From the NCBI GenBank assembly GCA_958295495.1, contig OY282352.1, forward strand, positions 992,001-1,056,000: 64,000 nucleotides of DNA. The letters run 5' to 3'. Both the position numbers and the translations under genes were made by a program. Below, one piece after another: positions 1 through 8,062 of the stretch. The DNA comes from an uncultured Latescibacterota bacterium (lineage in GTDB: Bacteria > Latescibacterota > UBA2968 > UBA8231). The notes below the pieces were generated by a model. The model had not been told where the DNA came from and did no database searches. It saw only the letters and a list, made by a program, of their open reading frames with translations. The first letter of the stretch is position 1. Each line of letters opens with the position of its first letter.

Positions 1-677
1 AAATCGGCAATTGGGGTGCGCGCACCGGGCAGGGCGTGCCCAAAAATACGGTCGATATGATCCGCCTGTGCGCCCACGCCTCCCTGCACCGGCTGCGCAC
101 GGACTGGCACGACGTGCTGCTGTGCCACGAAGGCAATATCGCCGACCCGTCGATCTACTTGGATGCCTTTGCCGCGCTCGTGGAGGAAGGGCGGCTGCGG
201 GCCTTCGGCGTTTCGACCGATAGCCTAGAAGTGCTCCAGCGCTTCAACGCCCGGGGCGATTGTTCGGTGGTGGAGGTGGACTATTCGCTGGTCAACCTCC
301 AGCCCGAAGCCGAGTTTTTGCCCTATTGCCAAGAGCAGGGCATTGCCGTGCTGGTGAGGGGGCCGCTGGCCAAGGGGCTTTTGTCTGGGCGCTACACAAA
401 GGCGTCGGTCTTTACCGACGAAGTCCGGCAGCCCTTCAACGCGGGTGCGCCGCAGCGCCCCGAATTTGAGGCCAAGCTGGCGCAGGTCGAGCGCCTAGCC
501 GAGGTCGCCGCGCCCGGAGAAGCCATGGTGGAGAAAGCCCTCCAGTACGTCATTTCCCATCCGGCCGCGCCCGTGGCCATCCCCGGCGCCAAGTCGGCCG
601 CCCAAGCCCGCGCCAACGCCGCGGCCGGAGCGCGGCTTTTGCCCGCCGACGAGCTGGAGAGGTTGCGAGGCGTTTGA
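1..677 (+). CDS. Aldo/keto reductase, 5' end outside window
   Basis: The reading frame is open from base 3, so the gene starts upstream of the window; the GTG at 36 is internal. The visible ~224 residues are the C-terminal two thirds of an aldo/keto reductase TIM barrel. Family hallmarks include the strand after the helix reading DVLLCHEGN, the VVEVDYSLVNLQ stretch, the VLVRGPLAKGLLSGRY loop and a late VAIPGAKS segment that in this family binds the NADP phosphate. Enzymes of this type reduce aldehydes or ketones with NADPH in the cytoplasm; the substrate cannot be read from the sequence. The stop lies 26 bp before the next start, with a strong ribosome site between them, so the two genes probably form one transcript. 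Confidence 0.85.
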   Translation, partial: IGNWGARTGQGVPKNTVDMIRLCAHASLHRLRTDWHDVLLCHEGNIADPSIYLDAFAALVEEGRLRAFGVSTDSLEVLQRFNARGDCSVVEVDYSLVNLQPEAEFLPYCQEQGIAVLVRGPLAKGLLSGRYTKASVFTDEVRQPFNAGAPQRPEFEAKLAQVERLAEVAAPGEAMVEKALQYVISHPAAPVAIPGAKSAAQARANAAAGARLLPADELERLRGV

Positions 678-703
678 GTCATACAAACAACGAGGAGGGT
701 CCC

Positions 704-1564
704 ATGACCTTAGTAGGCAGCGGAGCATTCACCTATGCAGTGCAGCAGGATTGGTTCGAGTTGCCCGCGGGCTGGCGCTTTGGCTGGGTTCCGGCCGTGG
801 CCTGCGACTCTGAAGATCGGGTCTATGTGTACAGCCGCAGCGAGCATCCCATGGTCGTCTTCAACCGCGAGGGGCACTTCGTTGCCTCCTGGGGCGAAGA
901 GGTGCTCAAGGACGCCCACGGCATCTTTATCGACGAGCGCGACCAAATCTGGTGCGTCGAGCGCGAAACCCACTGCGTGCGCCAGTTCACCCGCGATGGC
1001 GAGCTGCTGATGACCTTGGGGACGCCGGACCAAGAGGGCGCGCCGGGCCAGCCCTTCCGGCTGCCTACCGACTTGGCACTCGACGCCGACGGCTGCATCT
1101 ACGTGTCCGATGGCTACGGCAACGCCTGCATCCACAAGTATTCACCCGACGGCGAATTCATCAAGACGTGGGGCCGTCCGGGTACCGGCCCGGGGGAATT
1201 CGATCTGCCCCACTGCGTGCGCGTTGACCTGCGCGGGCGGCTGATGGTGGCCGACCGCGCCAACAACCGCATCCAGTTCTTCGACCTCGACGGCAACTAT
1301 CTAGCGGAGTGGGGCGGCTTTCACCATCCCGATACGATCTTCCTCGATGGGGATACGGTCTATGTCGCGGAACTCGACCAGCGGGTGAGCATCCTCAATC
1401 TCGATGGCAAATGGCTCGCTCAGTGGGGGTCGGGCGAGCGCAGCGACCAACCCGGGGAATTCCTCGGCTGCCCCCACGGCATCTGGATGAATTCCCGCGG
1501 CGACCTCTACGTCGGGGAAGTGCAGGCCGACCACCGCATCCAGAAGTTCGCACGGCAGCACTAG
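704..1564 (+). CDS. NHL-repeat six-bladed beta-propeller protein
   Basis: About 286 residues made of repeated NHL-type blades: HGIFIDERDQIWCVER, LPTDLALDADGCIYVSDGYG, LPHCVRVDLRGRLMVADRANN and a last blade with CPHGIWMNSRGDLYVGEV. Blades of this kind occur in peptidyl-amidoglycolate lyase-like proteins, SMP-30-type hydrolases and many binding scaffolds. No signal peptide is apparent, so it may be cytoplasmic. I chose the ATG at 704 because GAGGAGG lies 5 bp upstream; the longer TTG start at 674 overlaps the previous gene. Its stop codon overlaps the stop of the convergent outer-membrane gene by about three bases. It may be co-transcribed with the aldo/keto reductase, which suggests a shared catabolic role, but this is inference. 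Confidence 0.8.
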   Translation: MTLVGSGAFTYAVQQDWFELPAGWRFGWVPAVACDSEDRVYVYSRSEHPMVVFNREGHFVASWGEEVLKDAHGIFIDERDQIWCVERETHCVRQFTRDGELLMTLGTPDQEGAPGQPFRLPTDLALDADGCIYVSDGYGNACIHKYSPDGEFIKTWGRPGTGPGEFDLPHCVRVDLRGRLMVADRANNRIQFFDLDGNYLAEWGGFHHPDTIFLDGDTVYVAELDQRVSILNLDGKWLAQWGSGERSDQPGEFLGCPHGIWMNSRGDLYVGEVQADHRIQKFARQH

Positions 1565-3075
1565 AAGCGGCTGCTCAGCCGCGCCTCCACCCCTTCAAAG
1601 CCCAAGACCTCGTAGCAGGTGCCCGCAGTGCAGGCCAAGCCCTCGCGGCGCTGGCCGGCGAAGAGGTTGAGGCTGTGGCCGGCGCGGATTTCCGCGCCAA
1701 TGTTGAATCCCCACCACCAAGTAGTGCCAGAGGGGTCGGCCCCGGTCTCCAAGGCGTCTGTGGAGCGCTGCACCTGCACGGCCGCAGAGAGGCCGGGGGC
1801 GCGGTGGACCTCGGCGCTGAGGTACAAATTCCTATATGGCAACTCCAACGCGCCAAAGCGCCGGTCCACATCCTGCCACTGCGCGTCCAGCTCCAAGGTA
1901 TAGAGCGAGGCGAGGTACCAAGTCCACAGCACCCCTAAGAAGCGGCTCTTTTCGTCTTTGAGGATTTGATTGCTACTGAAGTCGGCCAAAAATTGCACGT
2001 CTATATGCTCGCTCAGGGGCGCGTCCAATTGCAAGAAAAATTCGCGCAAGTCTTGGTCGTCGGCCCCTAGGGCGCGGCGACTGGCGCGGGTGACATTGGT
2101 CGTGAGCGTCTGGCCGCTGGGCAGGGAATAGCTCAGCTCGGCTTGATAGCCCCGCTCGTCGTCGGCGAGTAGGTCGTGGGTGTTGCGGTTGAGCAGATAG
2201 GCTTGGTGCTCGCGGATGAGGGTCGGCGGGTTGTTGATCTGCGAGAGCGCAAAGTCCGCGTAGTCTTTGTACTCCAAGCTCAAGCCCCACGCTCCACCCG
2301 TCATAGTGGCCGCGAGGTACAGGGCGCGCCCGAGGTCGCGGTCGAGCGAGAAGAAGCGGCTCGGCGCGACATCGCGCTGGGCGTACTCGCCGTACACATC
2401 CGCGTACGTCCCCGCCAGGCCGAGGCCCGCTAGCAGGGGCGCGAGGCGCAAGCGGGCGTTGAGCGCCGCGCCCGTTTCCTCTTGCCCCCCAATCTCGTAG
2501 TGCAGGGCACTGAAACCAGCGTCTAGGTGCGGGTGCGGTTTGAGCTGGAGCGAGCCACCCTGAATCGCGCCTTGGCGGCGATCCACATTCTCAATGCGCG
2601 GGGGCAGACTCGTATCGACCGGAGCACCGCGCAAGAGCAGCACATCGGCCTTGTCGAAGCGGTAGCGCAAGTACAAGCCGTCGAGATCGCGCACGATCTG
2701 GTAGCGCCGGCGAAAGCCTCGGTCTTGCGCGATGACCCCGGGCAGTTCAAAGGCGTGCGCGAGGAGGCCGCTGCCGACAATGGTGTAAAAATGGCCAGCC
2801 GTCGCTCGCAACGGGCCGCGGCGATAGGAGGCCGAGCGCTGGAGGAGCTGGCCGTAGTTGCGGTCGCCACCGCCGGCAAATGCCTCGCCGCGGACGCCGA
2901 ACTGGAGGCCTTCGAGCGCGTAGTCGAGGTTGAATTGGTGATAGACGGCGCGCTGCTCTGCGGGGCGGCTGCCGGGCTGGCTGCCCACTTGGACCTCGGT
3001 CGAGGTGGAGAGACGCGGTTGGGCTTGGACGGGAGCGGCGAGTACGGCGAGGGCCGCGAGGTGGATTAATCGCAT
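1561..3075 (-). CDS. Outer-membrane beta-barrel protein (DUF6029-like)
   Basis: A 504-residue exported protein. It opens with a signal peptide (MRLIHLAALAVLAAPVQAQ) and continues as alternating aromatic/polar strands, finishing with the C-terminal aromatic residue (..EARLSSRF) typical of outer-membrane barrels. Segments such as VRGEAF, GGDRNYGQLLQRSASYRR and RGPLRATAGHFYTIVGSG resemble the DUF6029 barrels I recall from Bacteroidota-type and related bacteria; that assignment is from memory. The gene is divergent from the TlpA-like and U-containing redox genes with an 85-bp shared promoter gap, so the barrel may be the outer-membrane partner of that redox pair. Function unknown. Confidence 0.65.
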   Translation of the reverse strand: MRLIHLAALAVLAAPVQAQPRLSTSTEVQVGSQPGSRPAEQRAVYHQFNLDYALEGLQFGVRGEAFAGGGDRNYGQLLQRSASYRRGPLRATAGHFYTIVGSGLLAHAFELPGVIAQDRGFRRRYQIVRDLDGLYLRYRFDKADVLLLRGAPVDTSLPPRIENVDRRQGAIQGGSLQLKPHPHLDAGFSALHYEIGGQEETGAALNARLRLAPLLAGLGLAGTYADVYGEYAQRDVAPSRFFSLDRDLGRALYLAATMTGGAWGLSLEYKDYADFALSQINNPPTLIREHQAYLLNRNTHDLLADDERGYQAELSYSLPSGQTLTTNVTRASRRALGADDQDLREFFLQLDAPLSEHIDVQFLADFSSNQILKDEKSRFLGVLWTWYLASLYTLELDAQWQDVDRRFGALELPYRNLYLSAEVHRAPGLSAAVQVQRSTDALETGADPSGTTWWWGFNIGAEIRAGHSLNLFAGQRREGLACTAGTCYEVLGFEGVEARLSSRF

Positions 3076-3160
3076 AGGGGCTATCTCCTAAACCCTGATG
3101 TTACGTATATTCTCTGAAAAATAAAGTGGTGCAATCTCGCATCTCTCAGGAGAGCGCAAA

Positions 3161-3655
3161 ATGCAGCAATTCATCGCGTCTATGGCGGCCTGCTTGCTCC
3201 TCGGCAGCGTGGCGCACGCAGAAAAGGCCCCGCAGTTGGTGCTGGACCATCTCGACGGATCGACCTTTTCGCTGGCGGAGACCCTCGAGAAAGGGCCGGT
3301 GGTCTTCGACTTCTGGGCGACTTGGTGCAAACCCTGTATCAAGGGGCTGCCCAAGCTCCAAGCGCTGGCCGAAGAGTACGCAAAACGCGGCGTACAGGTG
3401 CTGACCATCAACATCGACGGGCCGAGGAATCTGCCCAAGGTGCGGCCCTTTATGCGGCGTCACAAGCTCGAGCTGCCGGTCTTGCTCGACCCGACCAACG
3501 AGGTCCTCGCCCAGTTTCACCTAGCGGCCGTGCCGGCGACCTTGATTATCGCAGCCGACGGGGAGGTGTTTTACAAGCACGAAGGGTATCGGCCCGGAGA
3601 CGAAAAGAAGCTCAAATCCAAACTCGACCAATTGCTTGGTCCCGAGGAGGAATGA
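3161..3655 (+). CDS. TlpA-like periplasmic thioredoxin
   Basis: A 164-residue protein with a signal peptide (first ~20 residues, ending AHA) and a thioredoxin fold. The active site is WATWCKPC, with the redox cysteines at residues 56 and 59. The cis-Pro loop reads AVPATLIIAADGEV, so the fold is complete. TlpA/ResA-type proteins reduce disulfides in exported substrates. The start is an ATG preceded by AGGAG at a normal distance. The stop is followed after 2 bp by the ATG of a second thioredoxin-fold gene whose first redox Cys is replaced by an in-frame UGA. The two are evidently one operon, and this protein may be the electron partner of the selenoprotein (inference). Confidence 0.9.
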   Translation: MQQFIASMAACLLLGSVAHAEKAPQLVLDHLDGSTFSLAETLEKGPVVFDFWATWCKPCIKGLPKLQALAEEYAKRGVQVLTINIDGPRNLPKVRPFMRRHKLELPVLLDPTNEVLAQFHLAAVPATLIIAADGEVFYKHEGYRPGDEKKLKSKLDQLLGPEEE

Positions 3656-3657
3656 AC

Positions 3658-4503
3658 ATGCGTACAATCCCCATTTTGACGGCGATCGCGCTGCTGGCCG
3701 CACCGGCTGGGGCGCAGACCACGGTCGGCGAGGAAGCGCTCGACTTCACGCTCGAAGCACTCGACGGCGGCCTCGTATCGCTGAGCCATTTCAGCGGCCA
3801 AGTCGTGCTGCTGAACTTTTTTGGCTACAACTGACCGTACTGTCTCGCGGAGGCCGCGAACATAGAGCTTATCTGGCAGGACTTTAGCGACGAGCCGTTT
3901 ACCGTGCTCGGGGTGGATATGTGGGACGGCAGCGCAGCGCAAGTGGAGCTCATTTTTAGGGCCGGCACCGACACGACCTATCCGCTGCTCTTGAACGGAA
4001 GCAGCGTCGGCCGCGACTACGGCCTCAGCTACAACCAATACGTCGTCGTCGATCACCTCGGGATCGTCCGCTACCGGACCCGGCCCGGGGCCCAATTGGG
4101 CACGGGGTTCGACGAGGCGGCCATCCGCACAGCCATTGCTGCGTCGCTCGACGACTTGGCCGCAGCCGAGGAAGAGGAAGAGGAAGAGGAAGCAACCGCC
4201 GTACTCGGCGAAGCAGCCGCGCCCAAGGCCTTCGCCCTGATGGGCAACTTTCCCAATCCGTTCAACGCCGGCACGGCCATCCGCTTCCGCCTAGCCGAAG
4301 CGGGCACCGTGGTCTTGAGCGTGTACGACGCGCAGGGCCGACGGGTGCGGCGGCTGTGGCAGGGGCCGCTAGCAGCGGGCACTCACCACCTAAGCTGGGA
4401 CGGCCGCGACGAGGCGGGCCGGGCCGTGGCCACTGGCGTCTATGTCTCCCACCTCGCTACTCGCGATCAGGCCCAAGCCCACAAGATGCTCCTCTTGCGC
4501 TGA
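3658..4503 (+). CDS. Predicted selenoprotein: thioredoxin-like UxxC redox protein with C-terminal FlgD-like Ig domain
   Basis: Read with UGA at 3832-3834 as selenocysteine, this is a single 281-residue protein. It has a signal peptide (MRTIPILTAIALLAAPAGAQ), a redoxin domain with DFTLEALDGGLVSLSHFSG and VVLLNFFGYN-U-P-Y-C, and continues in the same frame with LAEAANIELIWQDF and VLGVDMWDG. The redox motif is Sec59-Pro-Tyr-Cys62, exactly where TlpA/AhpC-like proteins have CxxC. After the redoxin fold come a Glu-rich linker (eight Glu, ~170-180) and a FlgD-like Ig module (FPNPFNAGTAIRF, VYDAQGRRVRRL, W-DGRDEAGR, GVYV), a type used for surface sorting. A GAGGAGG ribosome site precedes the ATG. 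An automatic annotation would call a 58-residue fragment plus a separate downstream gene. A decayed gene with one nonsense change is the alternative, but conserved coding on both sides, the exact UxxC placement and the downstream hairpin argue for Sec. Confidence 0.85.
3832..3834 (+). other. In-frame UGA read as selenocysteine
   Basis: TGA falls at codon 59 of the thioredoxin-like gene, replacing the first Cys of the CxxC motif; the second Cys follows three codons later (TGT at 3841). No frame change is needed to continue for another 223 codons. No selA, selB, selD or selC is seen in this window, so recoding depends on genes elsewhere. Confidence 0.8.
3841..3862 (+). promoter_or_regulatory. 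Bacterial SECIS-like hairpin
   Basis: Immediately after the UGA the RNA can form a perfect 6-bp stem, TCGCGG (3845-3850) with CCGCGA (3854-3859), around an AGG loop. It is extended by TGT (3841-3843) with ACA (3860-3862) across one bulged C. The loop begins 16 nt after the UGA and has G among its first two bases, which matches what is known of bacterial SelB-binding SECIS elements. Confidence 0.7.
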
Positions 4504-4530
4504 GCTGCTATGTCCCAAGGGACAGAGTAC

Positions 4531-5934
4531 TCACGCTTCCTTATCCACGAATTGTTTGCCGCCTATCTCGTATTGCTTGATCTTCCGTTGCAGATTTCTC
4601 CGGGTCAATTTAATCGCCGCCGCGGTCTGGCTTACGTTGCCGTTGGTCCTCTCTAGGGCTCGGCGGAGAAATATCCGCTCGAACTGCTCGCGCGCCTCGT
4701 GGAAGAGCTGCTGCGGAATATCGTAGTAGGCGTCCTCGTCGCCATAGACCTGCTCCATCCCATCGGCAAAAGAAGGGGGCAGATGTTCGAGTTTTATCTC
4801 GTCGCCTTTGGCCACGGTCATCGCCCGCATGATCGCGTTTTCCAGTTCGCGCACATTGCCGGGCCAGTTGTATTCCTCCAAGCATTGCAGGGCCTCACTG
4901 GTAAACCCCTCAATGTGCTTGCCCAGCACCCCGTTGTAGCGGTTGATGAAGAAGGCGCACAAGAGCAGCAGGTCGCTCATGCGCTCCCGCAGCGGCGGTA
5001 TTTCAAGGGTCAGCGCGTTGATGCGGTAATAGAGATCTTCGCGGAAAGTGCCCTCATCAATGAGGGCTTCGAGATCTTGGTGCGTGGCGGTGATCAGGCG
5101 CACATCCACTTTCCGGGTCTGGGTCGATCCCACCGGCTCGAACTCCCCTTCCTGCAACACGCGCAAGAGCCGAATCTGCATATTGGTTTCGAGATCGCCG
5201 ATCTCGTCGAGGAACAAGGAGCCGCCGTCGGCCTCGGCAAAGCGGCCGACGCGGCCGCGGACCGCTCCGGTGAAGGCCCCCTTGACGTGGCCGAAGAGTT
5301 CGCTCTCCATCACGCCCGGCGACAAGGCAGCGCAGTTGCAGCGCACAAAAGGCTTACTCGCCCGGTCGCTAGTGCTGTGGATGGCGTTGGCCACCAGTTC
5401 CTTGCCGGTCCCACTCTCGCCCCGAATCAATACTGTGACCGGCGTGGGTGCCACATCCTCAATGAGTTGGTAGAGCTGTCTCATGCTCTCGCTCCGGCCC
5501 ACCAAGCTGCTGAACTCGCCCCGTTGCTCCCGCCGCAGGGCCTCGTTTTCGGCGCGCAGGGCCCGCAACTCCAAGATGCGGTCGAGATGCGCCAGCACCT
5601 CCCCCGTGTCAAAGGGCTTGGACAGGTAGCCGTAGGCCCCCAGCTTGACGGCTTTCACCGCGCTCTCCACGTCCGCGTAGGCCGTCAAAATGACGACCTC
5701 TTCCCGGCGTTGCTGCTTTTTGAAGAGCTCCAAGAAGCCGAGGCCATCCAAGCCGGGCATTCTCAAATCGAGGAGGATGAGATCGAACTCCTCGTTGTTC
5801 AGCAGGCTTAGGGCCGCTTTGCCACCGGCGCAGGTGGCAACCTCCAAGCCCTCGCGGCGCAACAGAATGGCCGACAAATCCAACAAGTCCTGCTCGTCGT
5901 CTATCATGAGTATCCTGCCCTTGCGTTTGCCCAT
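4531..5934 (-). CDS. NtrC-family sigma-54 response regulator
   Basis: 467 residues in three domains. A receiver domain (1-~120) has acidic pocket D12-D13 and phospho-acceptor D56 in LLDLRMPG. An AAA+ sigma-54 activation domain carries Walker A GESGTGKE, the sigma-54 contact loop GAFTGA, Walker B GGSLFLDEIGD and the R-finger region FREDLYYRIN. A C-terminal Fis-type helix-turn-helix reads NVSQTAAAIKLTRRNLQRKI. It should activate transcription from -24/-12 promoters once phosphorylated by the histidine kinase encoded just upstream. I chose the ATG at 5934, one base after the kinase stop codon, which implies translational coupling; the longer frame upstream is antisense to nothing sensible and overlaps the kinase. 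It is convergent with the selenoprotein gene, with 27 bp between stops. Confidence 0.93.
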   Translation of the reverse strand: MGKRKGRILMIDDEQDLLDLSAILLRREGLEVATCAGGKAALSLLNNEEFDLILLDLRMPGLDGLGFLELFKKQQRREEVVILTAYADVESAVKAVKLGAYGYLSKPFDTGEVLAHLDRILELRALRAENEALRREQRGEFSSLVGRSESMRQLYQLIEDVAPTPVTVLIRGESGTGKELVANAIHSTSDRASKPFVRCNCAALSPGVMESELFGHVKGAFTGAVRGRVGRFAEADGGSLFLDEIGDLETNMQIRLLRVLQEGEFEPVGSTQTRKVDVRLITATHQDLEALIDEGTFREDLYYRINALTLEIPPLRERMSDLLLLCAFFINRYNGVLGKHIEGFTSEALQCLEEYNWPGNVRELENAIMRAMTVAKGDEIKLEHLPPSFADGMEQVYGDEDAYYDIPQQLFHEAREQFERIFLRRALERTNGNVSQTAAAIKLTRRNLQRKIKQYEIGGKQFVDKEA

Positions 5935-5935
5935 G

Positions 5936-8050
5936 TCAATCGTTCCTCTCTGAGTTTGCCGTAGGTAGATATAGCGAAAAGCGCGTGCCTTGGTCGGGTG
6001 CGCTTTCGACCTCAATCCGACCGCCGATCTCCTGTATTTGCCGGTGGACGATGGCCAACCCCAGCCCGGTGCCCTGCCCCGGCGGCTTGGTCGAGTAAAA
6101 CGGCTCGAAGATCTGCCGGATATGCTCTTGGGGAATGCCCGTACCCGTATCGCCGATCCCCACCACCACCCAATCGTCCCGCTGCTCGGCCGAGATGAGC
6201 AACTTGCCGCCGTCGGGCATGGCCGCAAACGCGTTGCTGATCAGGTTGAGAAAAACATCCTTGAGCATGTCCCGATTCACCCACACGGGCGGCACCTCGT
6301 GCAGACGGACCTCAATGGCTATGCCGAGGTGCTCGGCGTGTTTTTGTTCGAGATCGACCAGTTGTCGGAGGATGCCTGTTGGGTCAACCAGCTCCTGCAT
6401 CTGCTGGGCGGGTCGGGCAAAGTCCAGCAGATTGACCACCCGTTCATTGATCCGGCCAATAGCCGCGCCGAGGGGCCTGAGCGCTTGGTCCCGCCCCTCC
6501 ACATCCTTTGGGACGATCTGCGCCAACAGCTCGTAGGCGTGCCGGATGATGGCCAGCGGATTCTTGATCTCGTGCGCCACGCCAGCGGCCATTTCGCCGA
6601 GGGAGGCCAGCTTCTCGGACTGGCCGTAGTGAAGTTCCAGCAGCTTGCGCTGGGTCTGGTCGTCAATCACCAACAACAGATGCCCGGGCAAAGCCCCGGC
6701 CAAGTCCACGACCTTCAGGTTCCAAAACCGGGTGCCGCCTTGGGGGTGCTCAATCTGTAGGTTGTCGGCCTCCCGCGTCTTGGGGTTGTGTTCGATCCAG
6801 TCCAAAAGTTGCCGCCCTTCTGCTGTTTGGTCCCAAGCACCGGCCCCGTCTTCGCCAAAGAGTTGGTGCCAAGCCTTGTTCACCCGCACGGTCTGGCCTT
6901 GCCGGTCCACCACCGCAATGGCGAGGGGATTGTCCTCGATGAGCCGGTCGTTGAAGTTCAGCTCGGCTTCCAGCTCGGCCTTGCGGGCTTCGAGGGCTTG
7001 GTCCATCTCGGTGAACGCCTGTCCCAGTTCCCACAATTCGTCCTTTATGGCCGGCAACTCCAGTGCAAACGCCTCGCCGGCCTGCACGGCCCGCACCGTG
7101 TGCATCAGCCGATTGATCGGACGAGTGATTGACTTCAGCAGCACCAAGCCCAGCAAAATGGCCCCCGCGACCGAGGCGACCGTGATCCAGTTGGCGCGGT
7201 ACTGCATCATGGCCACCAGCCCGAACGCCTCTTGCGCCTCCTGCTGCACCACCACGGTCCAGCCCCAGTCCTCAATGTACGCAAAGCCCGCCACCCACTC
7301 GCGTCCCTCAAAGTCGCGCCACTGCCGAGTGCCATTCCCGCTTAGGTGAGGTACGAATTCGGGATGTGGGGCGTCGAGATAGACGTCTTGGCGCACGGGA
7401 AAGGCAATATAGCGGCCCCTTGCGTCCAAAAGCACCCCGCGGCCAGTGTCCCCCAGCCGAATTTGGTCCACCTGCTGCCAGATTTCGTACAATGCAAAAC
7501 GGGCGATCACGGCTCCGACCACTTGGTCGCCCTCTTTGACTGCCAAGCCGATAAACAGGCTCGGTTGCCCCTCGTGATGGACCACCTCGGAAGCGTAAAA
7601 CTCCTCCCGCTTCACCTGCGCCCACAGCACCCGGGCATGGGGCAGATAATCGGGCGGCAGCCGCCCGCCGCGCTGGAGCGGGGCGTGGACATCGAGCACG
7701 TTGGTGGCTTGGATCACGCCGGTCGTATCCACAAAGCAAAGTTCGGCTACCGCGTCCAGTTCCAACCCCACCTGACTCAACAGGCTCTGCCGACGCCACG
7801 GGTCGCGGACCACGTTCATGCTCTGGGCCAGCACCTTGAGGCTGGCGATGGGCTGGTCGAGGAAATGGTGGATCTCCTTGGCCGCCCGCCGGGCCACCTG
7901 CTGGTGGCTGTCGAGCACGGCCTGCTCTAGCGCACTGCGCGCCGTGTACACGAGCACTCCGGCCACTAACAGCACGGGCACCAGCCCGACGATCAGGTGA
8001 TTGCCCAGCAGCCGCACCCAGAGCCGCTGCCTGTTGCGGAGGCGTATCAT
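5936..8050 (-). CDS. Membrane sensor histidine kinase (Cache-HAMP-PAS-HisKA-HATPase)
   Basis: A 704-residue sensor. Two membrane segments (about 17-36 and 283-303) flank a ~245-residue periplasmic part that looks like a double Cache domain (WGWTVVVQQEAQEAF ends it). HAMP, a coiled linker and a PAS domain follow (LIEDNPLAIAVVDRQGQTVRVNKAWHQLF). The dimerisation domain has the phospho-His at 493 in AGVAHEIKNPLA. The ATPase domain has N-box NLISNAFAAM, G1 GDTGTGIP and G2 GQGTGLGL. The catalytic residues are all present. It lies 12 bp after the lipoprotein binding-protein gene and 1 bp before its response regulator, so the three form one operon. Ligand unknown. Confidence 0.92.
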   Translation of the reverse strand: MIRLRNRQRLWVRLLGNHLIVGLVPVLLVAGVLVYTARSALEQAVLDSHQQVARRAAKEIHHFLDQPIASLKVLAQSMNVVRDPWRRQSLLSQVGLELDAVAELCFVDTTGVIQATNVLDVHAPLQRGGRLPPDYLPHARVLWAQVKREEFYASEVVHHEGQPSLFIGLAVKEGDQVVGAVIARFALYEIWQQVDQIRLGDTGRGVLLDARGRYIAFPVRQDVYLDAPHPEFVPHLSGNGTRQWRDFEGREWVAGFAYIEDWGWTVVVQQEAQEAFGLVAMMQYRANWITVASVAGAILLGLVLLKSITRPINRLMHTVRAVQAGEAFALELPAIKDELWELGQAFTEMDQALEARKAELEAELNFNDRLIEDNPLAIAVVDRQGQTVRVNKAWHQLFGEDGAGAWDQTAEGRQLLDWIEHNPKTREADNLQIEHPQGGTRFWNLKVVDLAGALPGHLLLVIDDQTQRKLLELHYGQSEKLASLGEMAAGVAHEIKNPLAIIRHAYELLAQIVPKDVEGRDQALRPLGAAIGRINERVVNLLDFARPAQQMQELVDPTGILRQLVDLEQKHAEHLGIAIEVRLHEVPPVWVNRDMLKDVFLNLISNAFAAMPDGGKLLISAEQRDDWVVVGIGDTGTGIPQEHIRQIFEPFYSTKPPGQGTGLGLAIVHRQIQEIGGRIEVESAPDQGTRFSLYLPTANSERND

Positions 8051-8062
8051 AGGTTCTGCTGC

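Noticed and set aside
3904..4503. Separate gene starting at the ATG at 3904
   Set aside because: It begins in the middle of a redoxin fold, has no ribosome site, and joins in frame with the upstream 58 codons across one UGA.
4699..5811. 370-residue plus-strand open frame
   Set aside because: Antisense to the sigma-54 regulator gene; no ribosome site and no recognisable protein.
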